Assembly (NCBI GenBank): GCA_030054095.1
Contig: JASGCO010000009.1
Span: forward strand, 1 to 64,000
Origin: Sediminibacterium sp.
GTDB lineage: Bacteria > Bacteroidota > Bacteroidia > B-17B0 > Aurantibacillaceae
DNA: 64,000 nt
Direction: 5' to 3'
Position 1 is the first letter of the stretch, and each line of letters opens with the position of its first letter. Below are positions 53,202 through 62,397 of this stretch, one piece after another. The position numbers were made by a program, and so were the translations under genes. Below the pieces are notes generated by a model. The model ran no database searches, was not told where the DNA came from, and saw only the letters and a program-made list of their open reading frames with translations.

Positions 53202-56200
53202 GATCAGAAAGTTTGATTTGTTTTTTGTCCTTTACCAAAAAAGAATACATTGCCGGGATAACATACAATGTGAGTACCATCGAAAACAAGAGTCCTCCTA
53301 CTATCACAATTCCCATCCCCATACGGCTTTTAGAACCCGCACCCAGAGCCATGGCAATAGGCAGTGCTCCCAGCATGGTGGCAAGACTTGTCATCAGAAT
53401 AGGACGTAAACGGGCAGTAGAAGCTTCTATTAACGCCTCTCTGACATTCCGCCCCTGTTTCCGGAGTTGGTTGGCAAACTCAATAATCAGAATACCGTTT
53501 TTGGTTACCAGTCCGATTAACATAATCATACCGATCTGACTGAAAATATTAAGCGTCTGATTAAAATACCACAACGAAAATAAAGCCCCTGCCAAAGCCA
53601 TAGGAACCGTGAGCATAATAATAAGTGGTTCTGTGAAACTTTCGAACTGAGCCGCCAGTAAAAGATAGATCAATACCAACGCCAGTAAAAACGCAAACAG
53701 AATATTGGACGAGCTTTCCGCAAAATCGCGTGAAGCGCCTGTGAGCGCAGTGGTAAAATTATCATCCAGTACTTCTTTGGCAATTTTATTCATGGCATTT
53801 ATTCCGTCGCCAATTGTTTTCCCCGGAGCCAAACCCGCCTGCACGGTAGCAGACTGATAACGGTTATAATGGTATAATTGCGGGGGACTACTTTGCTCCT
53901 GAAGATGAATAACGTTATCAAGTTGAACCATTTCACCTTTCGCGTTTTTCACATACAGCTTTCGTATATCATCCGGATTATCGCGGTCCTCACGGAGTAC
54001 CTGTCCGATAACCTGATATTGCTTATCTTTCGAAATGTAGTACCCAAAGCGTTGCCCACTTAAAGCCAATTGAATGGTTTGTGCCACATCAGCGATGGAT
54101 ACCCCCAATAAACGCGCCTTTTCGCGATCAATTTCAACAATTAATTCCGGTTTGTTGAATTTAAGATTCACATCTACGCCCTGAAATACCGGGTTCTTAT
54201 TAGCTGCTTCAAGGAACTTAGGCAATTTTTCACGCAGTTTATTAAAATCGTTAGTTTGCAACACGTATTGTACCGGCAAAGCGCCTCTTGGCCCACCTCC
54301 CGAAGATATGGACTGTTCCTGTATCACAAAGACCTTTCCTTCCGGAAAAGCGGCCAGATTTTTATTGATATACGCCGCAATATCCTGTTGCGATCGTTTT
54401 CTATCCTGAGCCGGAGTCAGTGCCAAACGTACAAAACCCGTATTTACCGCGCCGGAACCGGCAAAACCGGGGGCTGTAACCGTTAGGCAAACCGATTTTT
54501 CGGGAATAGAATCGCCCATAAATGTGGAAAGACGATCCATTAACGCGTCCGTTGCTTCGAAGGATGTGCCCTCTGGTGTGGTGATGGAAAGGCGTAACCA
54601 ATTACGGTCTTCGAGTGGCGACAACTCTGATTTAAGTTGCTTGCCAAAAAAGAAAATGCAAACGATAGATAGTCCCAGAATGGCAAATGCCCACCAACGC
54701 TTTTCCAGAAAACGGGTAACCGATTGACGGAAATTGCTATCCATTGCTGTAAAAAACGGTTCACTCCAGGTATAGAAGCGGCTTTTACGGTGGGGATTTT
54801 TTCCAACCAGTTTAGCGTTCAGCATGGGCGTGAGTGTGAGGGATACAAAAGCGGAGATTAAAACGGCGCCGGCAATCACTACGCCAAACTCGCGAAACAG
54901 GCGGCCTACAAACCCTTCCAGAAAAATAACCGGCATAAACACTGCTGCCAGTGTCAGCGAGGTGGAAATAACAGCCATGTATATCTCGCGGGTACCTTCA
55001 ATAGCGGCTTTTTCAGGAGAGAGGCCCTTCTCAGTTTTCCGGAAAATATTTTCGGTAACCACAATACCGTCATCCACCACCAACCCTGTAGCCAGAACAA
55101 TAGCCAATAGTGTTAATACATTAATGGAATAGCCCATCAGGTACATAATAAAGAACGCTCCTATTAATGAAACCGGAATATCTATCAGTGGCCGGAAGGC
55201 GATCCGCCAGTCGCGGAAAAACAAATAGATAATCAGAATAACTAACAGTAAGGCAATAATGAGGGTTTCTTCAACCTCCACAATTGATTTTTTAATAAAG
55301 CGGGTGTTATCAAGGGCTATATTAATACTGTAATCGCCCGGCAGTTCCCGTTTCAACACCTCATAGCGCTTGTAAAATTCGGTAGCAATATCAATGTAGT
55401 TAGCGCCCGGTTGCGGCACCAGAGCCAGTCCTACCATAGGAATACCGGATTCTTTTAAAATGGTTTCTTCATTTTCCGCGCCCAACTCTACCCTTGCTAC
55501 TTCCTTCAGGCGGATAATGGTTTCGTCCGCTTCTTTTACAATCATGTTTTCAAAAGCGGATACACCACTTAAACGGCCAATGGTTTTTACCGTTAACTCC
55601 GTGGTATTTCCTTCTATTTTCCCGGCAGGCAAATCCACGTTCTCGCGGGCAAGCGCCTGTCTTATATCGGCAGGCGTTAACGCGTAAGCGGCCAGTTTAT
55701 CGGGCATGAGGCGAATGCGCATGGCGTAACGGCGTTGGCCCCATATTTGCACCGAACTAACGCCGGATATGGTTTGCAGATTTTGAGCAATGACATTTTC
55801 AGCATAATCACTCACTTCGAGCAAAGAGCGGGTATTACTTAAAAGCGTCATGGAAATAATAGGATCCGAATTGGCATCAGCTTTAGATACCACTGGTGGC
55901 GCATCAATATCCTGAGGCAACTGACGAAGGCCCTGCGATACTTTATCCCTTACATCGTTCGCCGCGGTTTCCAGGTCGGTATTCAGATTAAATTCTACCG
56001 TGATAATACTTGAACCTAAATTAGAGGAAGAGGAAATGGTACGGATCCCTTCAATACCATTGATTACTTTTTCGAGTGGTTCTGTAATCTGCGATTGAAT
56101 AACCTCGGCGTTGGCTCCTGTATAGTTGGTACGCACCGTAATAACCGGTGGATCAACGGAAGGAAATTCTCTGACACCAAGAAATTTATACCCTATCAGC

Positions 56201-56274
56201 CCAAACAGCACAATTACTACCGACATAACAATAGCAAGCACCGGGCGTTTTACACTAAGTGAAGCTAAATCCAT
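53194..56274 (-). CDS. RND efflux pump, inner-membrane permease (HAE1 type)
   Basis: 1026 residues, typical length. The N-terminus MDLASLSVKRPVLAIVMSVV starts helix 1; GIEGIRTISS lies in the porter domain; helix 4 carries GLVVDDGIVVTENI with the two adjacent aspartates of the proton relay; the second half repeats the layout with GLVTKNGILIIEFAN. The pump exports drugs or other amphiphiles using the proton gradient, together with the adjacent adaptor and TolC proteins. It overlaps the adaptor gene by one base. Confidence 0.93.
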   Translation of the reverse strand: MDLASLSVKRPVLAIVMSVVIVLFGLIGYKFLGVREFPSVDPPVITVRTNYTGANAEVIQSQITEPLEKVINGIEGIRTISSSSNLGSSIITVEFNLNTDLETAANDVRDKVSQGLRQLPQDIDAPPVVSKADANSDPIISMTLLSNTRSLLEVSDYAENVIAQNLQTISGVSSVQIWGQRRYAMRIRLMPDKLAAYALTPADIRQALARENVDLPAGKIEGNTTELTVKTIGRLSGVSAFENMIVKEADETIIRLKEVARVELGAENEETILKESGIPMVGLALVPQPGANYIDIATEFYKRYEVLKRELPGDYSINIALDNTRFIKKSIVEVEETLIIALLLVILIIYLFFRDWRIAFRPLIDIPVSLIGAFFIMYLMGYSINVLTLLAIVLATGLVVDDGIVVTENIFRKTEKGLSPEKAAIEGTREIYMAVISTSLTLAAVFMPVIFLEGFVGRLFREFGVVIAGAVLISAFVSLTLTPMLNAKLVGKNPHRKSRFYTWSEPFFTAMDSNFRQSVTRFLEKRWWAFAILGLSIVCIFFFGKQLKSELSPLEDRNWLRLSITTPEGTSFEATDALMDRLSTFMGDSIPEKSVCLTVTAPGFAGSGAVNTGFVRLALTPAQDRKRSQQDIAAYINKNLAAFPEGKVFVIQEQSISSGGGPRGALPVQYVLQTNDFNKLREKLPKFLEAANKNPVFQGVDVNLKFNKPELIVEIDREKARLLGVSIADVAQTIQLALSGQRFGYYISKDKQYQVIGQVLREDRDNPDDIRKLYVKNAKGEMVQLDNVIHLQEQSSPPQLYHYNRYQSATVQAGLAPGKTIGDGINAMNKIAKEVLDDNFTTALTGASRDFAESSSNILFAFLLALVLIYLLLAAQFESFTEPLIIMLTVPMALAGALFSLWYFNQTLNIFSQIGMIMLIGLVTKNGILIIEFANQLRKQGRNVREALIEASTARLRPILMTSLATMLGALPIAMALGAGSKSRMGMGIVIVGGLLFSMVLTLYVIPAMYSFLVKDKKQIKLSDHE

Positions 56275-57335
56275 TACTTGTTCGGTTTTAATAGTTTAAG
56301 CGGACTATCCTTTTTTACAGCCAGTAAGCCACTGCTCACTACCGTATCGCCCGCTACGAGTCCATCGGTAATCTGAATGTGAGTATCCGTACGTACTCCC
56401 GTTTTAACCATTGCTTCGGTAGCTAAGCCATTTTTTACTACCCACACCTTTTGTCCTTTTAACGTGGGAATCACGCATTGCGTTGGCACCAATAACGCGT
56501 TAGCCTTCTTTTCACTTTCGGGATATACTTTTACAAAACTGCCCGGATAAATGGCCTTGTTGCTGCGGTAACTGGCTCTGACGCGTATGGAGCGGGTCAG
56601 TTCATCTACCATGGGTTCAATGGCATACACCTCTGCCGTTTCCATTACTTCACTTTCTTCGGCCAAAAAGGAGATCCGGCTTCCCTTCCGTATTAACGCA
56701 TTGTATTTCTCTGGAATCGAAAATTCAATAAAGAGCGGATCAAGTTGGACAAGCCTTACAACAGGTGTTTGCGGAGTAACAAAGCTCCCTTCGCTGATAT
56801 TTTTCAGCCCCACAACTCCGCTAAATGGCGCTGTAATGGCTGTTTTGGCAATTTGCGCATGGAGCAATGCTTTATCAGCGGTTAATGCTTTCATTTCATT
56901 TTCCTGGATATCCATATCTTCCTGACTTACGCCATTTATGGTGATCAATTTTTTAAGACGCGATAATTTCAATTCCGACAGTTCCAGTTGATTGGTAATC
57001 TTCTGTAATTGCGCCTGCAGATCGGCATCATTGAGTTTTAAAAGCAATTGTCCTTTCTGAACAGTTTCTCCTTCTTTAAACAGAATAGCAACTACTTTTC
57101 CACTTGTTTCCGGAACAATCTCTAACTGATTAAACGCCCCTGTTTTACCAGTTGTAAAAATACGATCGCTGAATGTGTCAGGTTTCAATACGATATAGTT
57201 TACCGCTACCGGCGCATTCTTTTTACCCGCGGCGGACTGCGCCTGCTCTTCTTTAGGTTTAAAGAATAAAAATTTTGAACCAATTAAAATGGCAAATACG
57301 ATCAGTAGTATTAACCAGTTAGGAATTTTCTTCAT
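56274..57335 (-). CDS. RND efflux periplasmic adaptor (membrane fusion protein)
   Basis: 353 residues with one N-terminal membrane helix (LILLIVFAILIGSKFLFF), split biotinyl-lipoyl halves (VVAILFKEGETVQKGQLLLKL and ITAPFSGVVGLKNIS), a helical hairpin between them, and a beta-barrel part ending in VVSSGLLAVKKDSPL. It bridges the permease and the TolC channel. The 4-base overlap with the MarR gene shows translational coupling. Confidence 0.92.
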   Translation of the reverse strand: MKKIPNWLILLIVFAILIGSKFLFFKPKEEQAQSAAGKKNAPVAVNYIVLKPDTFSDRIFTTGKTGAFNQLEIVPETSGKVVAILFKEGETVQKGQLLLKLNDADLQAQLQKITNQLELSELKLSRLKKLITINGVSQEDMDIQENEMKALTADKALLHAQIAKTAITAPFSGVVGLKNISEGSFVTPQTPVVRLVQLDPLFIEFSIPEKYNALIRKGSRISFLAEESEVMETAEVYAIEPMVDELTRSIRVRASYRSNKAIYPGSFVKVYPESEKKANALLVPTQCVIPTLKGQKVWVVKNGLATEAMVKTGVRTDTHIQITDGLVAGDTVVSSGLLAVKKDSPLKLLKPNK

Positions 57336-57829
57336 GACTTAGCAGGGGTTTTACGCTTTCCGGTTTTACGGTAATTAAAAAACAAATCATTTAATGGGAA
57401 CTCTTTCAGACGGAGATTAAGATGGTGCAACACCTTTACGAAGGTTTCCTTTTCACCCTTATCCAGTTCCCGAAACATCTCCTTGTCAAGATCTTCAAAA
57501 GCCTGTACAATTTTCTCCGTTTCCTTCTTTCCCTTTTTGGTAAGTATTATAAAATGTTCCCTTCTGTCATCAGGGTTTTCCTGACGCTCCACAAATTCCG
57601 ATTTAATAAAGTAATCTACAATTTTTACCATAATGGTCTTGTCTATTTCCAGACTATTGCAGATGTACTGCTGACAACATCCATTATGATGGTACAGAAA
57701 GTTAAGAACGGAGTAGTACCGTTCAATATCAAGGTTCTCCAGCTTTTTGGAAAGCACACTGTAATACAACTTCGAAAAAATCAGGGCCTGAGTCCCGATC
57801 GGAATTTCCTGTTTGCCTCCTTTTTTCAT
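57332..57829 (-). CDS. MarR family transcriptional regulator
   Basis: 165 residues with the winged helix-turn-helix: QQYICNSLEIDKTIMVKIVDYF, then wing residues ENPDDRREHFIILTKKGK, and dimerisation helices at both ends. It is the first gene of the efflux operon and probably represses it, releasing in the presence of a ligand. A dyad in its upstream region (57851-57889) is a likely operator. The C-terminus has a basic tail (RKTGKRKTPAKS). Confidence 0.9.
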   Translation of the reverse strand: MKKGGKQEIPIGTQALIFSKLYYSVLSKKLENLDIERYYSVLNFLYHHNGCCQQYICNSLEIDKTIMVKIVDYFIKSEFVERQENPDDRREHFIILTKKGKKETEKIVQAFEDLDKEMFRELDKGEKETFVKVLHHLNLRLKEFPLNDLFFNYRKTGKRKTPAKS

Positions 57830-57850
57830 GCCGGCATAGTATGGTTAAAC

Positions 57851-57889
57851 AATAGTTTAGTTTACAAATAGTTTATAAAATTAACTATT
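57851..57889 (-). promoter_or_regulatory. Probable MarR operator
   Basis: AATAGTT occurs at 57851-57857 and 57867-57873, and its inverse AACTATT at 57883-57889, giving a perfect 7-base dyad with a 9-base spacer plus one extra direct half-site. It lies 22-60 bases before the marR ATG on the minus strand, where an autoregulating repressor would bind. Confidence 0.6.
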
Positions 57890-58001
57890 ATTCAAATGCG
57901 AAACCCTGAAAAAGTTTATTTAACAAAAGTATGTTATAATATATTGGCAAACAGAGCGTCTGATACAAACACGAAAGCCGGACGTGATCCGGATCAACTA
58001 A

Positions 58002-58028
58002 AAAAGAGGAGCACTGGTCTCCTCTTTT
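58002..58028 (-). terminator. Rho-independent terminator of the PLD operon
   Basis: AAAAGAGGAG (58002-58011) pairs with CTCCTCTTTT (58019-58028) around a 7-base loop; on the minus strand it runs into T bases. It lies 17 bases after the stop of the last gene of the operon starting at 62397. Confidence 0.85.
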
Positions 58029-58044
58029 ACTATGCTAAGAGTGG

Positions 58045-58980
58045 CTATTTTGGTTTTTTTGCCGCAGGGGCTTTAGCCGGGGATTTCGCCGGGGCCTTCT
58101 TTACCGGGGTTTGCTTTGCTGGCGCTTGCTTTGTTGGCGCTTGCTTTGTTGGTGTTTGTTTTGTTGGTGTTTGTTTTGCAGGGGTCTGTTTTGTTGGTGT
58201 CTGCTTAACAGGTGTCTTTTTAGCGGGAGCTTTTGCAGCCTTCAATGTTATCCGCGACTTGAAATTTTTGCTTTTGCTGAATATACCATAAGCCTTGGCA
58301 TTTGAAACAGAAACTTTCTTGATACGTTCACTCATCTGTGCTACACGATCAACGTTATTAAACCAACCAAAGAACCCTACATGATGCAAGCGCGCCGCTG
58401 TACCATTGTAGTAATCTGCAACTATAAAGGTTATTGACCCATCACTATTATAGTACTGTAAAGCATCTTCTTTTGCTTTATCACCCATAGCTGTAAAAGC
58501 CATTTTAAGGAGTTCCCAAGCTATACCAATACAAGCCACAATTACCGGGCCTGTAATAAGGCCACCATCAATAAAGTTGGCATGTACCTGCCCATTTCCC
58601 GTACTATTCTTCTTTACCTGAGCCTCCGTTTTGGCACCTTTTTCTTCTTCCTTTTTTTTACGTTCTTCTTCCTGTCGCTTCTTTTCTTCATCAAGTTCCT
58701 TAATCAAATCCTTTGCTTTATCCATTATAGGGTCAATCGCTTTTCCAATGTTCTCCCCTACGTTTTTCATTTCTTTAGGATTGCCATGATAGAACTCAAC
58801 GTATTCCTTGGGCCAATGCGTGATAAACGCTTTTTGGGGCGTCCCTTCATTATGATTGTGGCGGGTATTTAACCAATTGGTATCCAGAGTGCCGCAGCCA
58901 TAAATAACCCCGTCGCCGGTGGCTTCTGTCCAGAAGCTATCATCGCCCTGCATTTTTAAAGATTTTACTGGTGATTCCAT
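58045..58980 (-). CDS. Protein of unknown function with basic pentapeptide-repeat tail
   Basis: 311 residues. The N-terminal 75 residues are a compact acidic/aromatic domain (GDGVIYGCGTLDTNWLNTRH). Residues 80-120 are a Glu/Lys coiled coil; 128-168 contain one apolar stretch (GGLITGPVIVACIGIAWELL); 180-245 a mixed domain. The tail from 256 to 299 is eight copies of TPxKQ/APxKQ plus a partial, then PAK repeats, encoded at 58084-58215. Such Lys/Pro tails resemble histone H1 tails and bind nucleic acid or anionic surfaces. Last gene of the operon. No signal peptide and no recognised family. Confidence 0.6.
   Translation of the reverse strand: MESPVKSLKMQGDDSFWTEATGDGVIYGCGTLDTNWLNTRHNHNEGTPQKAFITHWPKEYVEFYHGNPKEMKNVGENIGKAIDPIMDKAKDLIKELDEEKKRQEEERKKKEEEKGAKTEAQVKKNSTGNGQVHANFIDGGLITGPVIVACIGIAWELLKMAFTAMGDKAKEDALQYYNSDGSITFIVADYYNGTAARLHHVGFFGWFNNVDRVAQMSERIKKVSVSNAKAYGIFSKSKNFKSRITLKAAKAPAKKTPVKQTPTKQTPAKQTPTKQTPTKQAPTKQAPAKQTPVKKAPAKSPAKAPAAKKPK
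58084..58215 (-). repeat. 15-base tandem repeat encoding TPxKQ units
   Basis: Eight 15-base units plus a partial unit encode TPVKQ, TPTKQ, TPAKQ, TPTKQ, TPTKQ, APTKQ, APAKQ, TPVKK and APAK. Several units are identical or differ by one base, so the copy number could change by slippage. Confidence 0.75.
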
Positions 58981-58998
58981 GCTATTTAATTTTTATGT

Positions 58999-59754
58999 TT
59001 ATTTAAAACAAGCCGGGTACTTTGACTTTAACTTTTCCAGATTATTTTTGGCATCCATCATCAGTTTTGTTTCTGACTTAGCCCACTCTTCGAGATTGTT
59101 AAGTGTGCTTACCGCTTTATAAAGCGCAGTTACTTTGGCAATTAGTAATCCGCCTGCAATGGCCGGACCTGCAATAGGTATAATCGAGGTGGCCGCCTGA
59201 ATGGTAGAGGTTATTAATGCGACTGCCATTCCGCCAATAGTAGCGTATTTCTTCCAGTCTATCTTTTTCAGCTTTTCGGCAGAAGATTTGATTTGTTTTA
59301 CATGCTTTTCAATTTCAGTTTTTACATTTGCCGGGCATGCAGGCGCGGCGGCGGCAGCCGTAACGGAATTACGCGCAGGAGAAGCTGTTTTTGCTTTTTG
59401 AGGGGCTGGTTTGTACCATTTAGCCATGGTTTTCCCACTAAGTTCAATAGCCGGAAAGTGTATTTCGCTACCACTTTTTAAAAGAATAGCTTCATCTACT
59501 TTCATAACGTACGGTTCGCTCCCCAAATCAAGAAAACCCGACACCTGAAGAATAGCGCCATCTCCAAACTCAAGCAGATTATGCACATCAAACGCGCCCG
59601 AATGAAGAATCAGGAGTGTTTTGCCACTTGTTGCATCTTTTAGCGTAAATGTATTTTGACCGTTAATGGTCATACGAAGTTCCAGTTCGCCTTGGTAACT
59701 TCCTATTTCCGGGATATTAAACCCCGCTTCGTTGAGTTGATTTTCTGTTTTCAT
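58999..59754 (-). CDS. Protein of unknown function with beta domain and apolar helical segment
   Basis: 251 residues. Residues 1-118 form a beta-rich domain (GELELRMTINGQNTFTLKD, VMKVDEAILLKSGSEIHF). A short Ala/Pro/Ser linker (119-138) follows. Residues 165-205 are strongly apolar (GGMAVALITSTIQAATSIIP, IAGPAIAGGLLIAKVTALY), as in a paired helical hairpin. A charged helix and a final CFK end the protein. No signal peptide. The layout, globular domain then hairpin, would suit membrane insertion, but that is inference. It lies 18 bases before the last gene of the operon. Confidence 0.6.
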   Translation of the reverse strand: MKTENQLNEAGFNIPEIGSYQGELELRMTINGQNTFTLKDATSGKTLLILHSGAFDVHNLLEFGDGAILQVSGFLDLGSEPYVMKVDEAILLKSGSEIHFPAIELSGKTMAKWYKPAPQKAKTASPARNSVTAAAAAPACPANVKTEIEKHVKQIKSSAEKLKKIDWKKYATIGGMAVALITSTIQAATSIIPIAGPAIAGGLLIAKVTALYKAVSTLNNLEEWAKSETKLMMDAKNNLEKLKSKYPACFK

Positions 59755-59764
59755 TGTGTTGATA

Positions 59765-60112
59765 TTATAGGTTTTTAGTAAGTTCGTTGGTTGCTGATTT
59801 GATTACTATGCTTTCGTATCTTCCTTTCTTAAAATGCAGGGTTCGAGTTACTTCCACTTCCATTGTTTCCGTTCCTCCAAGTCGTTCCGGTGGATCTGCC
59901 ACAAAGTAAAGTTTGTAGGTTTCACCATGAATGGCAAGTCCGAATGTAAAATGTTCGAGCCGGGCATTAATGGACCCTTTAAGCGCATGGCCTTTCACAG
60001 TCATGTTTACATAAATCATTTCGCCCTCTTCTTTTATATCAAGGTCAAGTGCGGTGGCAGAATGGATTAATTTTTCTTCCAGTTCCTGTAAGCGTTCGGG
60101 TGGGATTTTCAT
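59765..60112 (-). CDS. Small acidic protein of unknown function
   Basis: 115 residues with an N-terminal helix (PPERLQELEEKLIHSATALD) and an antiparallel beta body (GEMIYVNMTVKGHALKGSI, FTFGLAIHGETYKLYFVADPP, MEVEVTRTLHFKKGRYESI). Small size, acidity and position between effector-like genes would suit a chaperone or adaptor, but there is no family match I can make. It sits 10 bases before the 251-residue gene. Confidence 0.55.
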   Translation of the reverse strand: MKIPPERLQELEEKLIHSATALDLDIKEEGEMIYVNMTVKGHALKGSINARLEHFTFGLAIHGETYKLYFVADPPERLGGTETMEVEVTRTLHFKKGRYESIVIKSATNELTKNL

Positions 60113-60130
60113 ATTTTCTGATTTTAGAGG

Positions 60131-60688
60131 TTAATTACGTTTTGGTTTCTTAGTATCTGATGCTTTTGGTTTAGGACGTGGCCTTGGTTCCGGTATCGGA
60201 TCTGGTTTGGGCTTTATTGGCTTTGGCTCTTTTGGCGGATAGATGCCGGGAGAAGGAGCGGGTACCACAGTTGGTGTTTTAACCGGCACAGGTGTCACGC
60301 TGTTCTTTTTAGTCGTTTTGCCCGTTACTTTTGTTACCGTGTTTTTCTTCGTCGCTTTCTTTACCTCTGCTTTTGCTCTTGGAACCGGCGGCTGATCAAA
60401 CATTTTCTTGAGTGTTTTTTTATCGGGCAGAAGTAATTCATCTGTCTTGCTTTTAAACTTCTTCAGATTAATAATGGCTGTTGGTACCAGAGCATTCGTA
60501 AATGTCATGCAACTTCTTGTATAACTAAAGAGGAACTCAATGGATTTGGCGGAAGCACCACTTGCTTTGGCCAACTGGTCAAAATTGGTATAATCTTTAA
60601 CGCGTACGGTAGTTGCATTTCCTGCCAGAGAAAGCAGATAGTTCCATACTTTCGGGATGGCCGTTTGGATGTCGGGTGTAGATTTCAT
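60131..60688 (-). CDS. Protein of unknown function with Lys/Pro-rich tail
   Basis: 185 residues. The first 100 form a helical domain (AIPKVWNYLLSLAGNATTVRV, FDQLAKASGASAKSIEFLFSY). The rest is a disordered, strongly basic tail of KKNT/TKV units followed by PKEPKPIKPKPDPIPEPRP. Together with the tail on the last protein of the operon, this points to binding of nucleic acid, cell wall or another anionic partner. Its ATG overlaps the PLD gene stop by 4 bases (ATGA), so it is translationally coupled to it. Confidence 0.6.
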   Translation of the reverse strand: MKSTPDIQTAIPKVWNYLLSLAGNATTVRVKDYTNFDQLAKASGASAKSIEFLFSYTRSCMTFTNALVPTAIINLKKFKSKTDELLLPDKKTLKKMFDQPPVPRAKAEVKKATKKNTVTKVTGKTTKKNSVTPVPVKTPTVVPAPSPGIYPPKEPKPIKPKPDPIPEPRPRPKPKASDTKKPKRN

Positions 60689-62397
60689 ATTTCTGTAGTA
60701 TTAGTGTTTAACCAAAAATCAAGTTCCATTTTTTGCGTACGTGAGTTCAATCGCTCTTGCCATTCATCGCTGTTATTTAATCCACTCCAGGGATCTTTGT
60801 TTTCCGTCTTCATTTTTTGCAGGTATGCCCGCCAGCGGTAATGGTTATAGACCGAGATAATATTTACAGCGTAAGCTTCCGCCAGTTTCTTGTCGCGATA
60901 GGCAATAAACAGGTTTTCGTCGTTTTTGGCACTGGCTTTTGGACCAAGGTTATGTGAACCTGTGATAAGAACCGGATGATTGCTAAAAGGGTCTATGAGT
61001 ACTACCTTACTATGAATAATGGCCCATCCGATTTTCCCCAAAAACCGGTTACGCGTGATTTCTTCTGACCAATAGGCAAAGCCGTTGGCGATACCTTCTG
61101 GCTGTATCATATCATACGTGTTGGAAAGTGTATAACCGGTTTTAACTAATTCTACTTCCGCCTCTTCGGTTTTAGTGTTTTCATCGTCCTTACTTTTGCC
61201 GGTTAGTTTATTTTTAACGCCATGTATGTATAATTCCGGCCGTTCGGCATTCAGTTCTTCAATGGTGTTAAACAGCGTATCTTTTGTTCCCGGCTCAAAC
61301 ATGAGAAACAACACGCCCTGCTGTGCTTTACGGATCAGTTCGCGCGCCGCTTCGAGTTCTACCTTATCGGGAGTAGGTGTAAACCAGACATGACAAGGAT
61401 GTGTACGGCTGCCTCCGGGTTTAACAGTACTGTTAAAATTCAAAAGGTCTTCACTAAACGTACTATCGGAGTCTTTAAGCGCGTGCCAGTGCTGAAGGTA
61501 AATATCGGCCACGCCACCATCTTCTACCAGAATGGCATTGTTTACCTGTGTGCACAAACCGGTATACGTAAGGTTTGTACTCCCTGTCCATACGCTAATG
61601 GGGTTTTTATTCTTGTCGCAAAACACAATGTATTTATTATGCCCGAGTTGTCCCAGTTTATCATTACAGATCATACGGTCATACAGATCCACCTTCCCGT
61701 TCAGTTCGGCGCGGGCATCAGCATTCTGGTCTTCGCCTTTGCTTTTAATGCTCCCGTCGGAAAGGAGTATATGCGCATGTTTGCCGAGTTTTTTAAACGC
61801 GCCGATAATTTCCGGTTCATTTAATTCATAAAGCGCGGCATAAATGTGTCCTTTGTTTTTTGCTGTTTCTTCAAGCAATTCTAACAGCCGGACACCGAGT
61901 TGCCCCATCAGAAAGGCTCTTAGCTTTTGTTCAAAGACCTCGTTACTTTCGCCTTTCTTAATATTGGTGATTGCTTTGTAGTTATTCCGGATAAACCGAG
62001 ACATTACAATGCCCCGGTTAAAATAAGCCGAAACTGGCCCGTTTCCCTTCGCGCTGAGTGTTACGGGTTCAGACCATTCGCTGGCGCCATCCGTCATCGG
62101 TTTTTTATTAGTACCTACTGGAATTACCTGATACCGAACCATATCATTAAACCCAACGCCATGATCGGTCCAGTTATACCGTTGAATGGGCCATTCGAGG
62201 CTACTGCGGCGTTCCCCTTCCTGTACCGTTTCATCGGCAAAGCCTACCCGGTTTTCAAGGTAATCGTCGCTGGTTTCGCCGTTCCGGATAAGTTTGCGCT
62301 TAATAGCAAAACCTATGCAACCCTGAATCTTTTCATGATACCATACCAGATGGGCATCGTCGCTGTTGGTAAACACCTTTAGTTTCGTTTTTTTCAT
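60685..62397 (-). CDS. Phospholipase D-like protein with two HKD motifs
   Basis: 570 residues. An N-terminal beta domain (1-118; GCIGFAIKRK, SLEWPIQRYNWTDHG, MVRYQVIPVG) is fibronectin-like in feel. Two catalytic motifs follow: HNKYIVFCD (H253, K255, D261) with GSTN at 272-275, and HSKVVLID (H462, K464, D469) with GSHN at 480-483. Both HKD sets are intact, so a monomer can form a full phosphodiesterase site. Targets in the family range from phospholipids to DNA and cell-wall linkages. No signal peptide. It heads a five-gene leftward operon; an 11-base G tract lies 95 bases upstream. Confidence 0.82.
   Translation of the reverse strand: MKKTKLKVFTNSDDAHLVWYHEKIQGCIGFAIKRKLIRNGETSDDYLENRVGFADETVQEGERRSSLEWPIQRYNWTDHGVGFNDMVRYQVIPVGTNKKPMTDGASEWSEPVTLSAKGNGPVSAYFNRGIVMSRFIRNNYKAITNIKKGESNEVFEQKLRAFLMGQLGVRLLELLEETAKNKGHIYAALYELNEPEIIGAFKKLGKHAHILLSDGSIKSKGEDQNADARAELNGKVDLYDRMICNDKLGQLGHNKYIVFCDKNKNPISVWTGSTNLTYTGLCTQVNNAILVEDGGVADIYLQHWHALKDSDSTFSEDLLNFNSTVKPGGSRTHPCHVWFTPTPDKVELEAARELIRKAQQGVLFLMFEPGTKDTLFNTIEELNAERPELYIHGVKNKLTGKSKDDENTKTEEAEVELVKTGYTLSNTYDMIQPEGIANGFAYWSEEITRNRFLGKIGWAIIHSKVVLIDPFSNHPVLITGSHNLGPKASAKNDENLFIAYRDKKLAEAYAVNIISVYNHYRWRAYLQKMKTENKDPWSGLNNSDEWQERLNSRTQKMELDFWLNTNTTEI

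Noticed and set aside
57896..58291. Open frame on the plus strand reading VCFVGVCFVGVCFAG-type repeats
   Set aside because: It is the antisense of the TPxKQ repeat tail of the gene at 58045-58980 and has no coding evidence of its own.
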